Assembly (NCBI RefSeq): GCF_002532535.1 | Contig: NZ_NQWI01000020.1 | Coordinates: 1-57,785 of the forward strand | Direction: 5' to 3' | Origin: Candidatus Viridilinea mediisalina | GTDB lineage: Bacteria; Chloroflexota; Chloroflexia; Chloroflexales; Chloroflexaceae | Length of the DNA stretch: 57,785 nucleotides | Shown: one piece after another, positions 15,801 through 22,880 of the stretch | Position numbering within the stretch: position 1 is the stretch's first letter | Layout of the letters: each line of letters opens with the position of its first letter | Program-made: the position numbers and the translations under genes | Notes under the pieces: model-generated | The model's input: only the letters and a program-made list of their open reading frames with translations | Database searches by the model: none | What the model was told of the DNA's origin: nothing

Positions 15801-16223
15801 AAAGCCAGCTTGACGTAATCCTTCAACCAGATCGGCCACCAGCACCAACTGGCGAAAGCGGGTGAAGGCCAGCATCCCCAACTCGGCCACCGTGCGCGAA
15901 CCATCCATTGCATGCCACAGCTCGGCCTCGACCGGCGAGAGACGCAGGTAGCGACCAGCCGCGCTACTGAGTACCAAGTATTCCTGACCATCTTCATAGA
16001 CCGTCTCCGCATCAACCCCCTCGGCGCGACAGGGGCGATACTGGGTCAGATCGGTTCGTTGGCTCAAAGTGCGATAGAGGCCAAGCTCTGGATCGGTAGG
16101 CGCAGCTACGCGCTCGGCCAAGCCTGCATAGAGGCCCAATGGCTCTGCTGGTCTATTTGCAGCCTCCGTGAGGGTAGCCCATAGCCCCCCTGGTGCAGCA
16201 GGTTGTGATGTCTGGTTCGGCAT
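12819..16223 (-). CDS. PqqD-like/M50 peptidase/cyclic-nucleotide-domain fusion
   Basis: An 1134-residue membrane protein. Residues about 75-150 resemble the PqqD-type winged helix (VLSSAAGRYLRLSPVEAELW). A site-2-protease-like M50 core follows with H255-E-L-A-H259 and the second motif LELDG (D355), so the zinc site looks complete. About twelve membrane helices fill the middle. The C-terminus carries two cyclic-nucleotide-binding folds, about 885-985 (degenerate) and 1005-1120. GLY..L motifs occur at 30-35, 48-53 and 148-153, flanking the winged helix. Similar PqqD-M50 proteins act in peptide maturation or export; here no peptide-modifying gene is next to it. It may be a cAMP-gated membrane protease, which is inference. 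Confidence 0.82.
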   Translation of the reverse strand: MPNQTSQPAAPGGLWATLTEAANRPAEPLGLYAGLAERVAAPTDPELGLYRTLSQRTDLTQYRPCRAEGVDAETVYEDGQEYLVLSSAAGRYLRLSPVEAELWHAMDGSRTVAELGMLAFTRFRQLVLVADLVEGLRQAGFLSEQPVGLYRALEAHQADQGLHGWSRRILQTIRTRKLSFTGVDRVAGALHRWGGWALFSIPFLGLLALLVGMGVGFFTMLARGELHPYSLIDTGNLGPSLLALWLALLCSFLLHELAHAVAVKHFGRRVLSGGVMLYYAMPAAYVDTSDIWRAGRRPRIIVSLAGPLCDLLVGSLAAIAAALLPESMLGEAAYRLAAACYIAAICNLNPLLELDGYYMLSDWLRLPNLRSRALGFIAGPLWQKLQTRARFGREERIFTLYGSLSAIYTTLAIVLALIFWNEQLARLLSDLWLNGGLGGRILAALIMLLAVLPMFIGLLVAAWGLLVVAAGWLQRRGYGRSPLVVACTMVLLAATLALVPLRFGVTPETKMIGPLLWMVALAAQLALHADYRGAAVARALDAFLIVTMIELVAQLGFLIMPSEFLFWVSVQSFGFTLLLVAGFIALLDYDLHQATLAELLVSALLLGLAFLAGGWGIWVIQQAHPTWPFIGIVLLAMPVYASMVALALLLPLVVSLHDSRQRWSWLLLWMGMIVQAGAYLLEIRAGADSTPATLAAVVWASGLWAAAWVSHVIALRQPTPLRLHWPVQHAASEGERLQRAFQHTYAGLYRMLRSYSGARRAQALDDRMDVLGATANWELTLDRDRARIGAELAARPFDVQGLRFAEVLRYTVAEIERLAGATFAHRAIQAAYDALPWPEREAADRRCFPHTPWARELSQAFGDARAARLRLLRSIDRFALCDDDTLAALASAFEVQRLQAGTSIPVEHGLWVVEAGEVLIKQDDQILGEAQRGTCLDQAGAAYANNGTTLVYQTSINSTLLYLNASEATQLLANTSAAAGDEQQLAALVRDLERAPFFHEFPRARLRSLAIQAQRIQLEARTPVVQQGQPSGKLYVIVRGEAAVVCKEPASANSPAQTRMIARIGPPELFGEIELLRGTPPVASVVTLKTTELIALPHHAVATLLSSGDLGTRNLERIGTGRVWELKSLMNEIA

Positions 16224-16252
16224 GTGTGGATGAAATCCTTAGTAGGCAGTAG

Positions 16253-16350
16253 AGGCTGTTTGAAAAGTCTATGAACTGGCGTTGGAGTGCCGGCTTCAGC
16301 CGGCTAAAGCCGGCACTCCAGTGCGTACCCACTAGCTTTTCAGACAGCTT
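16253..16350. repeat. 85-bp palindromic element, copy 2
   Basis: Same element as 2456-2547, with ends TTTGAAAAG and CTTTTCAGA and the same GCCGGC core. It lies about 30 bp upstream of the M50 fusion gene's start. Confidence 0.9.
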
Positions 16351-16462
16351 CTCAGTGTTATCTCATCATACTCTCATCAATATCGTAGAACAAGAACGTG
16401 GTCTAGTACGTCAAAACAAGCAGATAGTAGTGCTATTGGGGCCATGATACGGAGGTTCTGAA

Positions 16463-16666
16463 ATGGAACACATGCAACCGATACGCAGCGACATTCGCGT
16501 TTGGCAAGAGGATCGCTTCGGCAAGCTCTGGCGCATCGCCTATCGTCATGGCGACGAGGTGATGCTCGTAAGCTTTCCCGACGAAGCCGCCCTCGACGAC
16601 TTTATTGCCGAGCAGTTTGGTCTCGATCTGTTAGAAACTGAAGAATATCCCCGCCTTGCGGCGTAG
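16463..16666 (+). CDS. Small acidic protein, unknown function
   Basis: A 67-residue protein, not recognised. GGAGG at 16451-16455 precedes the ATG by 7 nt, supporting translation. The sequence has an N-terminal strand-rich part (RVWQEDRFGKLWRIAYRH, then EVMLVSF) and an acidic C-terminal helix (DEAALDDFIAEQFGLDLL). There is no signal peptide, cysteine or leader-type GG motif, so it does not look like a modified-peptide precursor for the divergent PqqD/M50 protein, although the position invited that thought. Its flanks are repeat-rich. Confidence 0.65.
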   Translation: MEHMQPIRSDIRVWQEDRFGKLWRIAYRHGDEVMLVSFPDEAALDDFIAEQFGLDLLETEEYPRLAA

Positions 16667-16725
16667 CAGTGGTTTGACGCTCACTAGGGGGCATGCTACC
16701 ATCAAACTATACAATCCTTGATAAG

Positions 16726-16914
16726 GGATGGTTTCAGAAACGCACGTTCAGCTTTACCGTCGTAGTGCCGACTTTAGTCGGCATCCAGGGGTTGTTGGCG
16801 ACCTCAGCCGACTAAAGTCGGCACTACCTATGTTGTTGGCGACCTCAGCCGACTAAAGTCGGCACTACCTATGGCGCAAACGAAACGGTAAAGTGCTTTG
16901 AAACCTTCCCTAAT
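16726..16914. repeat. Composite repeat with GTAGTGCCGACTTTAG core
   Basis: The outer ends are inverted relatives: AGGGATGGTTTCAGA and TTTACCGT at left, ACGGTAAAG and GAAACCTTCCCT at right. The core holds GTAGTGCCGACTTTAGTCGGC and a tandem 41-bp unit (16791-16831, 16832-16872) containing GCCGACTAAAGTCGGCACTA. The core recurs at 48525-48606; the ends recur with an octamer core at 5230-5346 and 55412-55531. Confidence 0.8.
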
Positions 16915-16964
16915 GTTTGGATGCTTTCATGGTACTCTACAGTCTTTAGGCATCCAAGACATTC

Positions 16965-17031
16965 TGAAGCCTCAGCCCTATTTCCTACTTCCTATTTCCT
17001 GTTTTCTGTATCCTTCCCTAAGCACTATAAT
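16965..17031 (+). promoter_or_regulatory. Pyrimidine tract and TATAAT before Rrf2 gene
   Basis: GCCTCAGCCCTATTTCCT to GTATCCTTCCCTAA (16970-17021) repeats the tract upstream of cdd. A perfect TATAAT lies at 17026-17031, four bases before the ATG at 17036, so the mRNA is probably leaderless or nearly so. Confidence 0.55.
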
Positions 17032-17035
17032 CATC

Positions 17036-17479
17036 ATGCGAATTTCAAGCAAAGGCGACTATGGGTTGCGTGCGGTCTTTGATCTCGCGCAACACTACGG
17101 TCAAGGCCCGATCCAGAGCGAAGAGATTGCCCAGCGCCAGGGCATTCCAGCCAACTACCTCAACCAACTCCTGATCACCATGCGTCGGGCTGGGCTGATC
17201 GAGAGCCTGCGTGGCCCTCAAGGGGGGCATATGCTGGCGCGCAACCCGGCAGAGATTACGCTGCTTGAAGTTCTCAACGCGCTTGAGGGGCCACTTTTGC
17301 CTACCGCTGAACCTACCCGCGAAGGCATGACCCCAACCCTCCCCGGTGATCATGCGCTGATTAACGATCTTTGGGGCGAGTTACGTGGACGCATCGAGCA
17401 GATGTTGGCCAAGATTAGCCTTGAAGATCTCTGCCAGCGTAAACGAGAGCGGCCCGGCAGCCTTATGTACTATATTTAA
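17036..17479 (+). CDS. Rrf2-family transcriptional regulator
   Basis: A 147-residue winged-helix regulator. The N-terminus MRISSKGDYGLRAVFDLA and the recognition-helix region IPANYLNQLLITMRRAGLIESLRGPQGGH are typical of the family. The three clustered cysteines that hold the iron-sulfur cluster in IscR and NsrR are missing; only one Cys is seen, in SLEDLCQR. So it is probably a cluster-free member, like CymR, sensing something else. The start at 17036 was chosen by homology; a longer frame runs back through repeat DNA. TATAAT four bases upstream suggests leaderless translation. The DUF2085 gene starts six bases after the stop and is likely co-transcribed. Confidence 0.9.
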   Translation: MRISSKGDYGLRAVFDLAQHYGQGPIQSEEIAQRQGIPANYLNQLLITMRRAGLIESLRGPQGGHMLARNPAEITLLEVLNALEGPLLPTAEPTREGMTPTLPGDHALINDLWGELRGRIEQMLAKISLEDLCQRKRERPGSLMYYI

Positions 17480-17485
17480 CCAAGC

Positions 17486-18283
17486 ATGATCCCCAACGAA
17501 GTTCAAGTTGAACGCCCCTGGCTCTGGATGTTTGTGGGCGTCTTCGGCGTCTTACTGCTGGCGTTGCTCTTCTGGCCAGGGCAGCCGCTTGAGTGGAAGA
17601 TGTATGCGGTGGTACACGGGGTGTGTGCCCAGCAGCATAATATCATCTTAGGCGGCCTGCAATTTCCCATCTGCGCCCGCAATGCTGGCATCTATAGCAG
17701 CTTTTTGTTGACCGTGATCTACCTCTATGCCATCGGGCGCGGACGGGCCGGAGGGTTGCCGCCACTCGGCGTGGGGCTGGCCTTGCTCGCCTTTGTCGCC
17801 ATTATGGCCGTAGACGGCTTCAATTCCTTCTTTCTTGATCTCGGCCAAGCCAACCTGTATCAGCCCGATAATCGCTTACGTACCATTACCGGCATGGGTA
17901 TGGGCATCTCGATTGCGGTGATGCTCCATTTGGTGTTTAATAAGACCCTACGCAAGAACGTGGACGATTTTCAGCCAGTACTCAAAGGTTGGGGCGAATT
18001 GGTGGGCATCATGCTGATCAACGGCCTCGTCTTGGTGGCGCTCTACGGCAATCTCGGTTTCATGTTCTGGCCCTTAGCCTTTATTGCCTTCTTTGGGCTC
18101 ACCGGCGTCCTCTACACCATCTGCGTATTGCTGATCAGCCTGGTCTTGGGCTACGAAGGCCGGGTGACCGAATTGCGCCAGTTGGCCCGCCCGGCCACTC
18201 TTGCGCTCATCCCAACCCTTGGGATTTTAGGGCTCATGGCGGGCTTTCGCTTTTGGCTCGAAAGCTTGGGGTTAGTCATCTGA
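17486..18283 (+). CDS. DUF2085 membrane protein
   Basis: A 265-residue membrane protein with six or seven predicted helices. The DUF2085 signature is present: a Cys-containing VHGVCAQQHN segment, then FPICARNAGIYSSF and a VDGFNSFF segment. The conserved Cys and His may bind a metal or cofactor, but the family has no established function. It follows the Rrf2 regulator with a 6-nt gap, so it may be the regulator's target. An octamer repeat array lies just behind the stop. The C-terminal half (from about 170) is a further membrane region not always seen in short members. Confidence 0.85.
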   Translation: MIPNEVQVERPWLWMFVGVFGVLLLALLFWPGQPLEWKMYAVVHGVCAQQHNIILGGLQFPICARNAGIYSSFLLTVIYLYAIGRGRAGGLPPLGVGLALLAFVAIMAVDGFNSFFLDLGQANLYQPDNRLRTITGMGMGISIAVMLHLVFNKTLRKNVDDFQPVLKGWGELVGIMLINGLVLVALYGNLGFMFWPLAFIAFFGLTGVLYTICVLLISLVLGYEGRVTELRQLARPATLALIPTLGILGLMAGFRFWLESLGLVI

Positions 18284-18305
18284 GGGGTTTGTGAGGGAGG
18301 ATGGG

Positions 18306-18385
18306 AGGATGCGAAGACGCGAGGACGCGAAGATGCGAGGACGCGAAGATGCGAAGGCGTGAGGGCGTCGCGTCTTCGCCTCACG
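18306..18385. repeat. Octamer repeat array (GCGAAGAC/GCGAGGAC)
   Basis: About six tandem 8-bp units of GCGARGAY are followed by an inverted partner, GCGTCTTCGCCTCACG. Related arrays occur at 5230-5346, 20498-20602 and 55412-55531. It lies between two convergent genes. Confidence 0.8.
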
Positions 18386-18390
18386 TATCA

Positions 18391-18951
18391 TCAAAGCTCG
18401 CGCAGTTGCTCACGCAGTTGTTGTGCCGTAAGCACCCCAACATGGCGCGCATGAATGTTCCCATCGCTGTCAATGAAGTAGGTCGTTGGCAGACTCGTAA
18501 CCGTATAGCGGTCGCCAATGGTGCCGGTTGGATCGGCAATCAATGGAAAGCTAACCGCAACACTCGGCGCAAAGCGGGCAATTGCAGCGGGCAACTCGTT
18601 GCGATTGATCGCCAAGATCGCAAACGCCCCCTCAGCCTCTTGGTAGACCTCCTCGAAAGCGGGTAACTCTTCAATACAGGGTAGGCACCATGTGGCCCAA
18701 AAATTGATAATTACCGGCTGACCACGTAGATCGCTCAGTTGGCGCGTTGTGCCATCACTGAAGTGAAAGCGAAAATCTGGGGCTACAGCGCCGATGGTAA
18801 CTGCACCGCGCTGGGTATCGAGCAATTGGCTTGCGGGTGCAATCAGCCCCGCCTCAAGCTCAAGCTCTGGCGGGATGGGCGTTGTGGTTTGCCGCCCACA
18901 GGCGGTGAGGAGCATGAGTATCAGTAGGATGGTACACCAACGGAGGAGCAT
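18391..18951 (-). CDS. TlpA/ResA-like thiol-disulfide lipoprotein
   Basis: A 186-residue extracytoplasmic thioredoxin-fold protein. The signal peptide ends in LLTAC with lipid-attachment C18. The catalytic W88-C89-L-P-C92 matches the WCxPC of TlpA/ResA, and the cis-proline is P155 in SLPTTYF. The AhpC/TSA-like insert includes FWATWC and LAINRNE. Such proteins reduce apocytochrome c or other extracytoplasmic disulfides; no cytochrome c biogenesis gene is adjacent. Read from the minus strand, convergent with the DUF2085 gene. Confidence 0.92.
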   Translation of the reverse strand: MLLRWCTILLILMLLTACGRQTTTPIPPELELEAGLIAPASQLLDTQRGAVTIGAVAPDFRFHFSDGTTRQLSDLRGQPVIINFWATWCLPCIEELPAFEEVYQEAEGAFAILAINRNELPAAIARFAPSVAVSFPLIADPTGTIGDRYTVTSLPTTYFIDSDGNIHARHVGVLTAQQLREQLREL

Positions 18952-19012
18952 AGGTTACCTCAATGAGCAAATAGGAGTTGGGAGCTAGAAAATAGGTTTG
19001 TGCATTATACCA

Positions 19013-19107
19013 TTTCAGATTGTAGATTTCAGATTGTAGATTTCAGATTGTAGATTTCAGATTGTAGATTTCAGATTGTAGATTTCAGATTGTAGATTTC
19101 AGATTAT
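19013..19107. repeat. 14-bp tandem array (ATTTCAGATTGTAG)
   Basis: About 6.7 copies of a 14-bp unit made of two related heptamers, AGATTTC and AGATTGT. It is the inverse relative of the ACAATCT heptamer family. It lies in the 283-bp gap between the thioredoxin-like and permease genes; a pyrimidine tract (19165-19212) follows. No gene is seen in the gap. Confidence 0.9.
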
Positions 19108-19234
19108 TGCATACAGGGTGGTTTTAGGGTACGTTACCGTTTGGAGGCATTCAGTCCATCCTGATGCCGCAAACCTATTTTCTATTTCCTCGTTTCTGTA
19201 TCCTTTCCCTATGGAAATATAAGGAGTCCTACCC

Positions 19235-20500
19235 ATGACCCTCATCGAGTCTTTTCGCATCGCCTGGGGGGCCATGCTTACCCATAAGTTGCGGGCCTTG
19301 CTGACAATGCTGGGCATCATTATTGGGGTTGGCGCGGTGGTGGGGATGCTGGCGATTGGCGAGGGCTATGCCCGTTGGATTGATGCTGAGTTTGAGAAGA
19401 TGGGCGTTGGGACGCTCTATATTACGCCACGGGTGGATAGTCAGGATGAGCATGAGAACCTTGCGCCACGCTTGACGGCTTCCGATGCTGCGGTGCTGAC
19501 TCAGCCGGGGCGTGCGCCTGCGGTGGAGTTTGTGGCGATTGAGTTGAGCCGTAATGGAACGGTGAGTGCCCGAGGTGAGCGTTTTATCTTTGGGTTGAAG
19601 GGGGTCAATCCCTACTACTTCTTGATTGGCGATCAGGAGTTGGGCGATGGGCGCTACTTTACGGCTGAGGAGGAGCGTAGCGGGGCGCGGGTGGCAGTAA
19701 TTGGCCATACGGTTGCCGAGACGCTCTTTGGTGGGATTGAGGGTGCGGTGGGCCAGCGCATCAGCGTCAATGGCGTACCCTTTGAGGTGGTTGGGGTTTC
19801 GGTCACGCGCCGCAGCAACGTTGCGGGCGCGGTGGGGCGCTTTGGCGATCCGGGCGAACAGGTCTTTATGCCCTACCGCACTGCCCGTGAACGCCTCTTT
19901 CGCAACGCGGTCACGCCCCAGGTGGATGTTTCGACCCTCACCGTCAAGGTACGCGATCCGCAGCAGATGGACGAAGCGATCCGCCAAGTGACCCAAGTCC
20001 TCCGCGAAGAACACCGGCTCACCTACCAATCCAACGATTTCCGCATTACCAACCCGTCGCAGTTGGCCAGTCAATTTCGTGCAATTACGGTGGGCTTTAG
20101 TGCCTTTCTCGGCACAATTGGCGGTATCTCGCTACTCGTGGGCGGCATCGGGATTATGAACATCATGCTGGTGAGTGTGGCCCAACGCACTAAAGAGATT
20201 GGTCTGCGTAAAGCGGTTGGTGCGCGACGACGCGACATCATGCTCCAATTTCTGATCGAAGCACTCGTTCTCTGTCTGGTCGGAGGGCTGTTGGGCGTCG
20301 CCTTGGGCTATCTGCTCTCCTTCGTAGGCACAATTGTCCTCTACAATCTCTCACAAGACCCCACGCTCAAGGCGAGTGTTTCCCTCTTTTCGATCATCTT
20401 AGCTACCTCGATCTCGGCGGGAGTCGGGATCTTCTTCGGGCTCTTCCCGGCGATCCGCGCCTCGCGGCTCGATCCGATTCGTGCCTTGCGTAACGAGTGA
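19235..20500 (+). CDS. MacB/FtsX-type ABC transporter permease
   Basis: A 421-residue membrane protein with the MacB periplasmic core and FtsX fold. The first helix is at about 20-42, a large extracytoplasmic domain covers about 45-275, and three helices lie at about 285-310, 335-360 and 375-400. ALLTMLGIIIGVGAVVGMLA, VGGIGIMNIMLVSV and TKEIGLRKAVGAR are typical. Such permeases pair with a LolD/MacB-like ATPase in mechanotransmission or efflux; none is adjacent. AAGGAG (19221-19226) precedes the start. The TGA stop abuts an octamer repeat array. Confidence 0.92.
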   Translation: MTLIESFRIAWGAMLTHKLRALLTMLGIIIGVGAVVGMLAIGEGYARWIDAEFEKMGVGTLYITPRVDSQDEHENLAPRLTASDAAVLTQPGRAPAVEFVAIELSRNGTVSARGERFIFGLKGVNPYYFLIGDQELGDGRYFTAEEERSGARVAVIGHTVAETLFGGIEGAVGQRISVNGVPFEVVGVSVTRRSNVAGAVGRFGDPGEQVFMPYRTARERLFRNAVTPQVDVSTLTVKVRDPQQMDEAIRQVTQVLREEHRLTYQSNDFRITNPSQLASQFRAITVGFSAFLGTIGGISLLVGGIGIMNIMLVSVAQRTKEIGLRKAVGARRRDIMLQFLIEALVLCLVGGLLGVALGYLLSFVGTIVLYNLSQDPTLKASVSLFSIILATSISAGVGIFFGLFPAIRASRLDPIRALRNE

Positions 20501-20602
20501 GGCGAAGCGGCGAAGCGGCGAAGCGGCGAAGCGGCGAAGCGGCGAAGCGGCGAAGCGGTGTGGGCTTCGCGTCCTCGCGTCCTCGCGTCCTCGCGTCCTC
20601 GA
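20498..20602. repeat. Octamer arrays GGCGAAGC and GTCCTCGC
   Basis: Roughly seven tandem GGCGAAGC units (20501-20558) are followed by TGTGGGCTTCGC and four GTCCTCGC units (20567-20602). The first unit begins in the stop codon of the permease gene. In the other copies of the family GGCGAAGC appears once or twice; here it is expanded. Confidence 0.9.
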
Positions 20603-20642
20603 AAGCTATAAAGTACCTACAAACTATACTCTTAGGATCGTT

Positions 20643-21734
20643 ATGTTTCGTTTCGGCATCGAACATGAGGTAGCCTTCATCCGTGCGGATGGGCAGTTCG
20701 CCGATTTTGCGAATACGAGCTTTGCCGAGTTGGCGCAGTTGGTTGCTGCGCTACCGCTCTACCCCGAAGATTACCCGGCGCTCCATGTGGGTGATGCGGG
20801 TATTCGCAAGAAGCGCTGGTACGTTGAGGGGGTGGAACGCTTCGATGAGGCGGGACAACTCTGTGCTTTTGATGCCAAGGGGATCGAAATTCGTACCACC
20901 CCGCAGCCTACGATCCACGCGGCGCTGGCCGAATTACACCAGAGCTATGGACGTCTCAGCGAGGTTGCCCATGCCGCTGGTTTTCGGCCCATTGCCCTTG
21001 CGTTTCATCCTGTGCGCACCGAATATTGCTACCATCCGCCACTCAATAGCTATGAACGCCAGTTGCACCAGATCGAACCAGAGTACCAGACCGAGCATGT
21101 GCCCATGCTGACCTTTGGGCCGGATTTTAATCTGTCGTGGAGCGATCTCGGCCCACATGAGGTAATTGATCTAGGACGCAAACTCACCGCCTATAGTCCT
21201 GCGATTGTGCCCTTCAGCTTCAACGCGCCCTTCTATGCCGGCCAGCTTTGGGAGGGGCTATCGGTACGCACCGCAATCCGCACCGGCCTCCGCCCAGCCG
21301 TGCGGGTCTACCTTGAGGACGAAGCCGATCTGATTGCCAGTCGTCCATTGCTCACCAAGCTCGCCCGTCGGCCCCAAGAGGTGGGCCGGGTGGAGTTTAA
21401 GGCTTGTGATAGTTGTGGTGACTTTACGCTCTATGCTGGATTGTTGGCCTTGCTCAAAGGGCTCGCGCTGGATCGCAGCCTGCCGGAGCGTGCCACGACG
21501 CCTGATGCGCTGGCGCACCAGCAGGCAGCGCGGGCAGGCTTGGCCAATCCAAGCATTGCGAACCAAGCGGCCACCCTGCTCAAGGCCGCCACACAAGCCC
21601 TGCATGGTGATCCCGATGTTGCCTTGTTGCAGCCCCTCGCTGAGGCGCTGGCCCGCCGCACATGCCCGGCCCAGGTGCTACGCGACGCCACAATGGCCCG
21701 TGGGAGGATCGATCTTTTGGGGGGTGATTCATGA
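20643..21734 (+). CDS. Glutamate-cysteine ligase-like protein (GCS2 type)
   Basis: A 363-residue protein resembling the carboxylate-amine ligase/GCS2 family that joins glutamate to an amine or cysteine. It starts MFRFGIEHEVAFI, with the family's early GxExE-like site, and has VEFKACDSCGDFTLYAGLLA near residue 250. The start at 20643 is chosen because the longer frame would translate the octamer repeats; TATACT at 20625-20630 lies close. There is no gshB or mycothiol gene nearby. The true substrate may not be cysteine. It converges on the CobD-like gene with a 20-bp gap. Confidence 0.78.
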   Translation: MFRFGIEHEVAFIRADGQFADFANTSFAELAQLVAALPLYPEDYPALHVGDAGIRKKRWYVEGVERFDEAGQLCAFDAKGIEIRTTPQPTIHAALAELHQSYGRLSEVAHAAGFRPIALAFHPVRTEYCYHPPLNSYERQLHQIEPEYQTEHVPMLTFGPDFNLSWSDLGPHEVIDLGRKLTAYSPAIVPFSFNAPFYAGQLWEGLSVRTAIRTGLRPAVRVYLEDEADLIASRPLLTKLARRPQEVGRVEFKACDSCGDFTLYAGLLALLKGLALDRSLPERATTPDALAHQQAARAGLANPSIANQAATLLKAATQALHGDPDVALLQPLAEALARRTCPAQVLRDATMARGRIDLLGGDS

Positions 21735-21754
21735 TGATTGTACCGTTTACCGCA

Positions 21755-22810
21755 CTAACGTAGCTTGCTCCACGCTGCGAGGAGGCGCTGATTCGCTGTT
21801 GGCTGACGGGGTGCGATGCGAACCCATGTGGGCAAGCCAAAGGAGCTACAATCGCGCACGAGCAGACCTTGGCGCAGCAGGGCGGCCCGCGTGGCTGCAC
21901 CTGAGCCACTCTCTACCAGCATGAAGGGCAAGGCTGCCCGGCGCACATGCAATCCTAAAGCCCTGAAGCCAGCGAGCAGCGCATCACTTGCGGCCCAGAG
22001 GCGAGGCACACTGTCACTCAGGAAGGTTGCATCGCCCAAAGCAACCAAGCCTGCCGCTTGTGCCGCGCTGTTCACGCTCCAGGTAGGCTGGTAGGAGGCG
22101 ATGCGCTCTAGCAACTCGCCTGCACCAAGCAGGTAGCCCAAACGCAACCCGGCCAGCGCATAGCTCTTGGTGAGCGAATAGAGTTGCAGGACGTTAGGGG
22201 GCAAGGGGGGAAGCGGATGCTCTTGCAAGCCTCCGCGCCGTAGGGCTGCATAGGAGCGATCAAGGAGCACATAGCCGCCATAGGCAGCACAGCGTTGCGC
22301 CAACGCCACGAGCAACGTAGCGTCCAGATCGTCGCCAGTTGGATTATTAGGTACGCAGAGCCATGTGAGTTGGGGGCGTAGCCGTTCTAAGGTAGCATCA
22401 AGCCCTTCAAGCTGGCGTTGCGCTGCGGCTGATGTGCGCCAAGGCACCACCGTTGCCCCAGCCAACTGGCTCGCAGCCCCATACTCACCATACGTTGGTT
22501 CAACCACCAGCGCAACGCTATGGCTTGCCAAGAGCGCCCGCGCCACCAAGTGGATCAACTCATTGGCCCCATTGCCGGGCAGCAGCGCCTCAATTCCACA
22601 GGCATGCTGCTTGGCTAACGCCAAACGCAACTGCAAACAACTGCGGTCAGGGTAGGGCGCAGGATCAAGTGCTGCCAAGGCGGCACGTACACCTGGCGGA
22701 GGACCAAAGGGATTCAGGTTACTACTGAAATCGAGCAGCTCCTCTGGATGGATACCAAGCTCAGATAACTCGACATAATCCAATGCGCCATGCGTCACCC
22801 GTGGGGTCAT
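21755..22810 (-). CDS. CobD-like PLP-dependent decarboxylase/aminotransferase
   Basis: A 351-residue fold-type I PLP enzyme. The N-terminus resembles CobD/CobC (L-threonine-phosphate decarboxylase of cobalamin nucleotide-loop assembly): THGALDYVE, DFSSNLNPFGPP and YPD. The alternative is a histidinol-phosphate aminotransferase. PLP lysine is K215 in SLTKSYALAGLRLGY, with N156 in PNNPTG and D184 in LLDRSY, where the usual acidic second residue is Arg. No other cobalamin gene is adjacent, so assignment to B12 synthesis is moderate; it would fit the corrinoid operon elsewhere in the window. Confidence 0.75.
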   Translation of the reverse strand: MTPRVTHGALDYVELSELGIHPEELLDFSSNLNPFGPPPGVRAALAALDPAPYPDRSCLQLRLALAKQHACGIEALLPGNGANELIHLVARALLASHSVALVVEPTYGEYGAASQLAGATVVPWRTSAAAQRQLEGLDATLERLRPQLTWLCVPNNPTGDDLDATLLVALAQRCAAYGGYVLLDRSYAALRRGGLQEHPLPPLPPNVLQLYSLTKSYALAGLRLGYLLGAGELLERIASYQPTWSVNSAAQAAGLVALGDATFLSDSVPRLWAASDALLAGFRALGLHVRRAALPFMLVESGSGAATRAALLRQGLLVRDCSSFGLPTWVRIAPRQPTANQRLLAAWSKLR

Positions 22811-22832
22811 GGAAAGAACCTACTGTTCTTCG

Positions 22833-22870
22833 TTCGGCAATCTACAATCTACAATCTACAATCTACAATC
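22833..22870 (+). repeat. ACAATCT heptamer array, copy 2
   Basis: TTCGGCAATCTACAATCT begins about 4.7 tandem CAATCTA units (22838-22870). Only the TTCGG end of the usual lead is kept. It lies between two minus-strand genes. Confidence 0.85.
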
Positions 22871-22880
22871 GTAAATGGCA

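Noticed and set aside
16463-16666. Small protein as a peptide precursor for the PqqD/M50 fusion
   Set aside because: No leader, GG site or Cys/Ser/Thr-rich core is seen and the sequence looks like a small globular protein.
19013-19107. Regular 14-bp array as a CRISPR
   Set aside because: There are no unique spacers; the units follow each other directly.
20481-20642. N-terminal extension of the glutamate-cysteine ligase-like protein
   Set aside because: It translates octamer repeats, while the family starts at the ATG at 20643.
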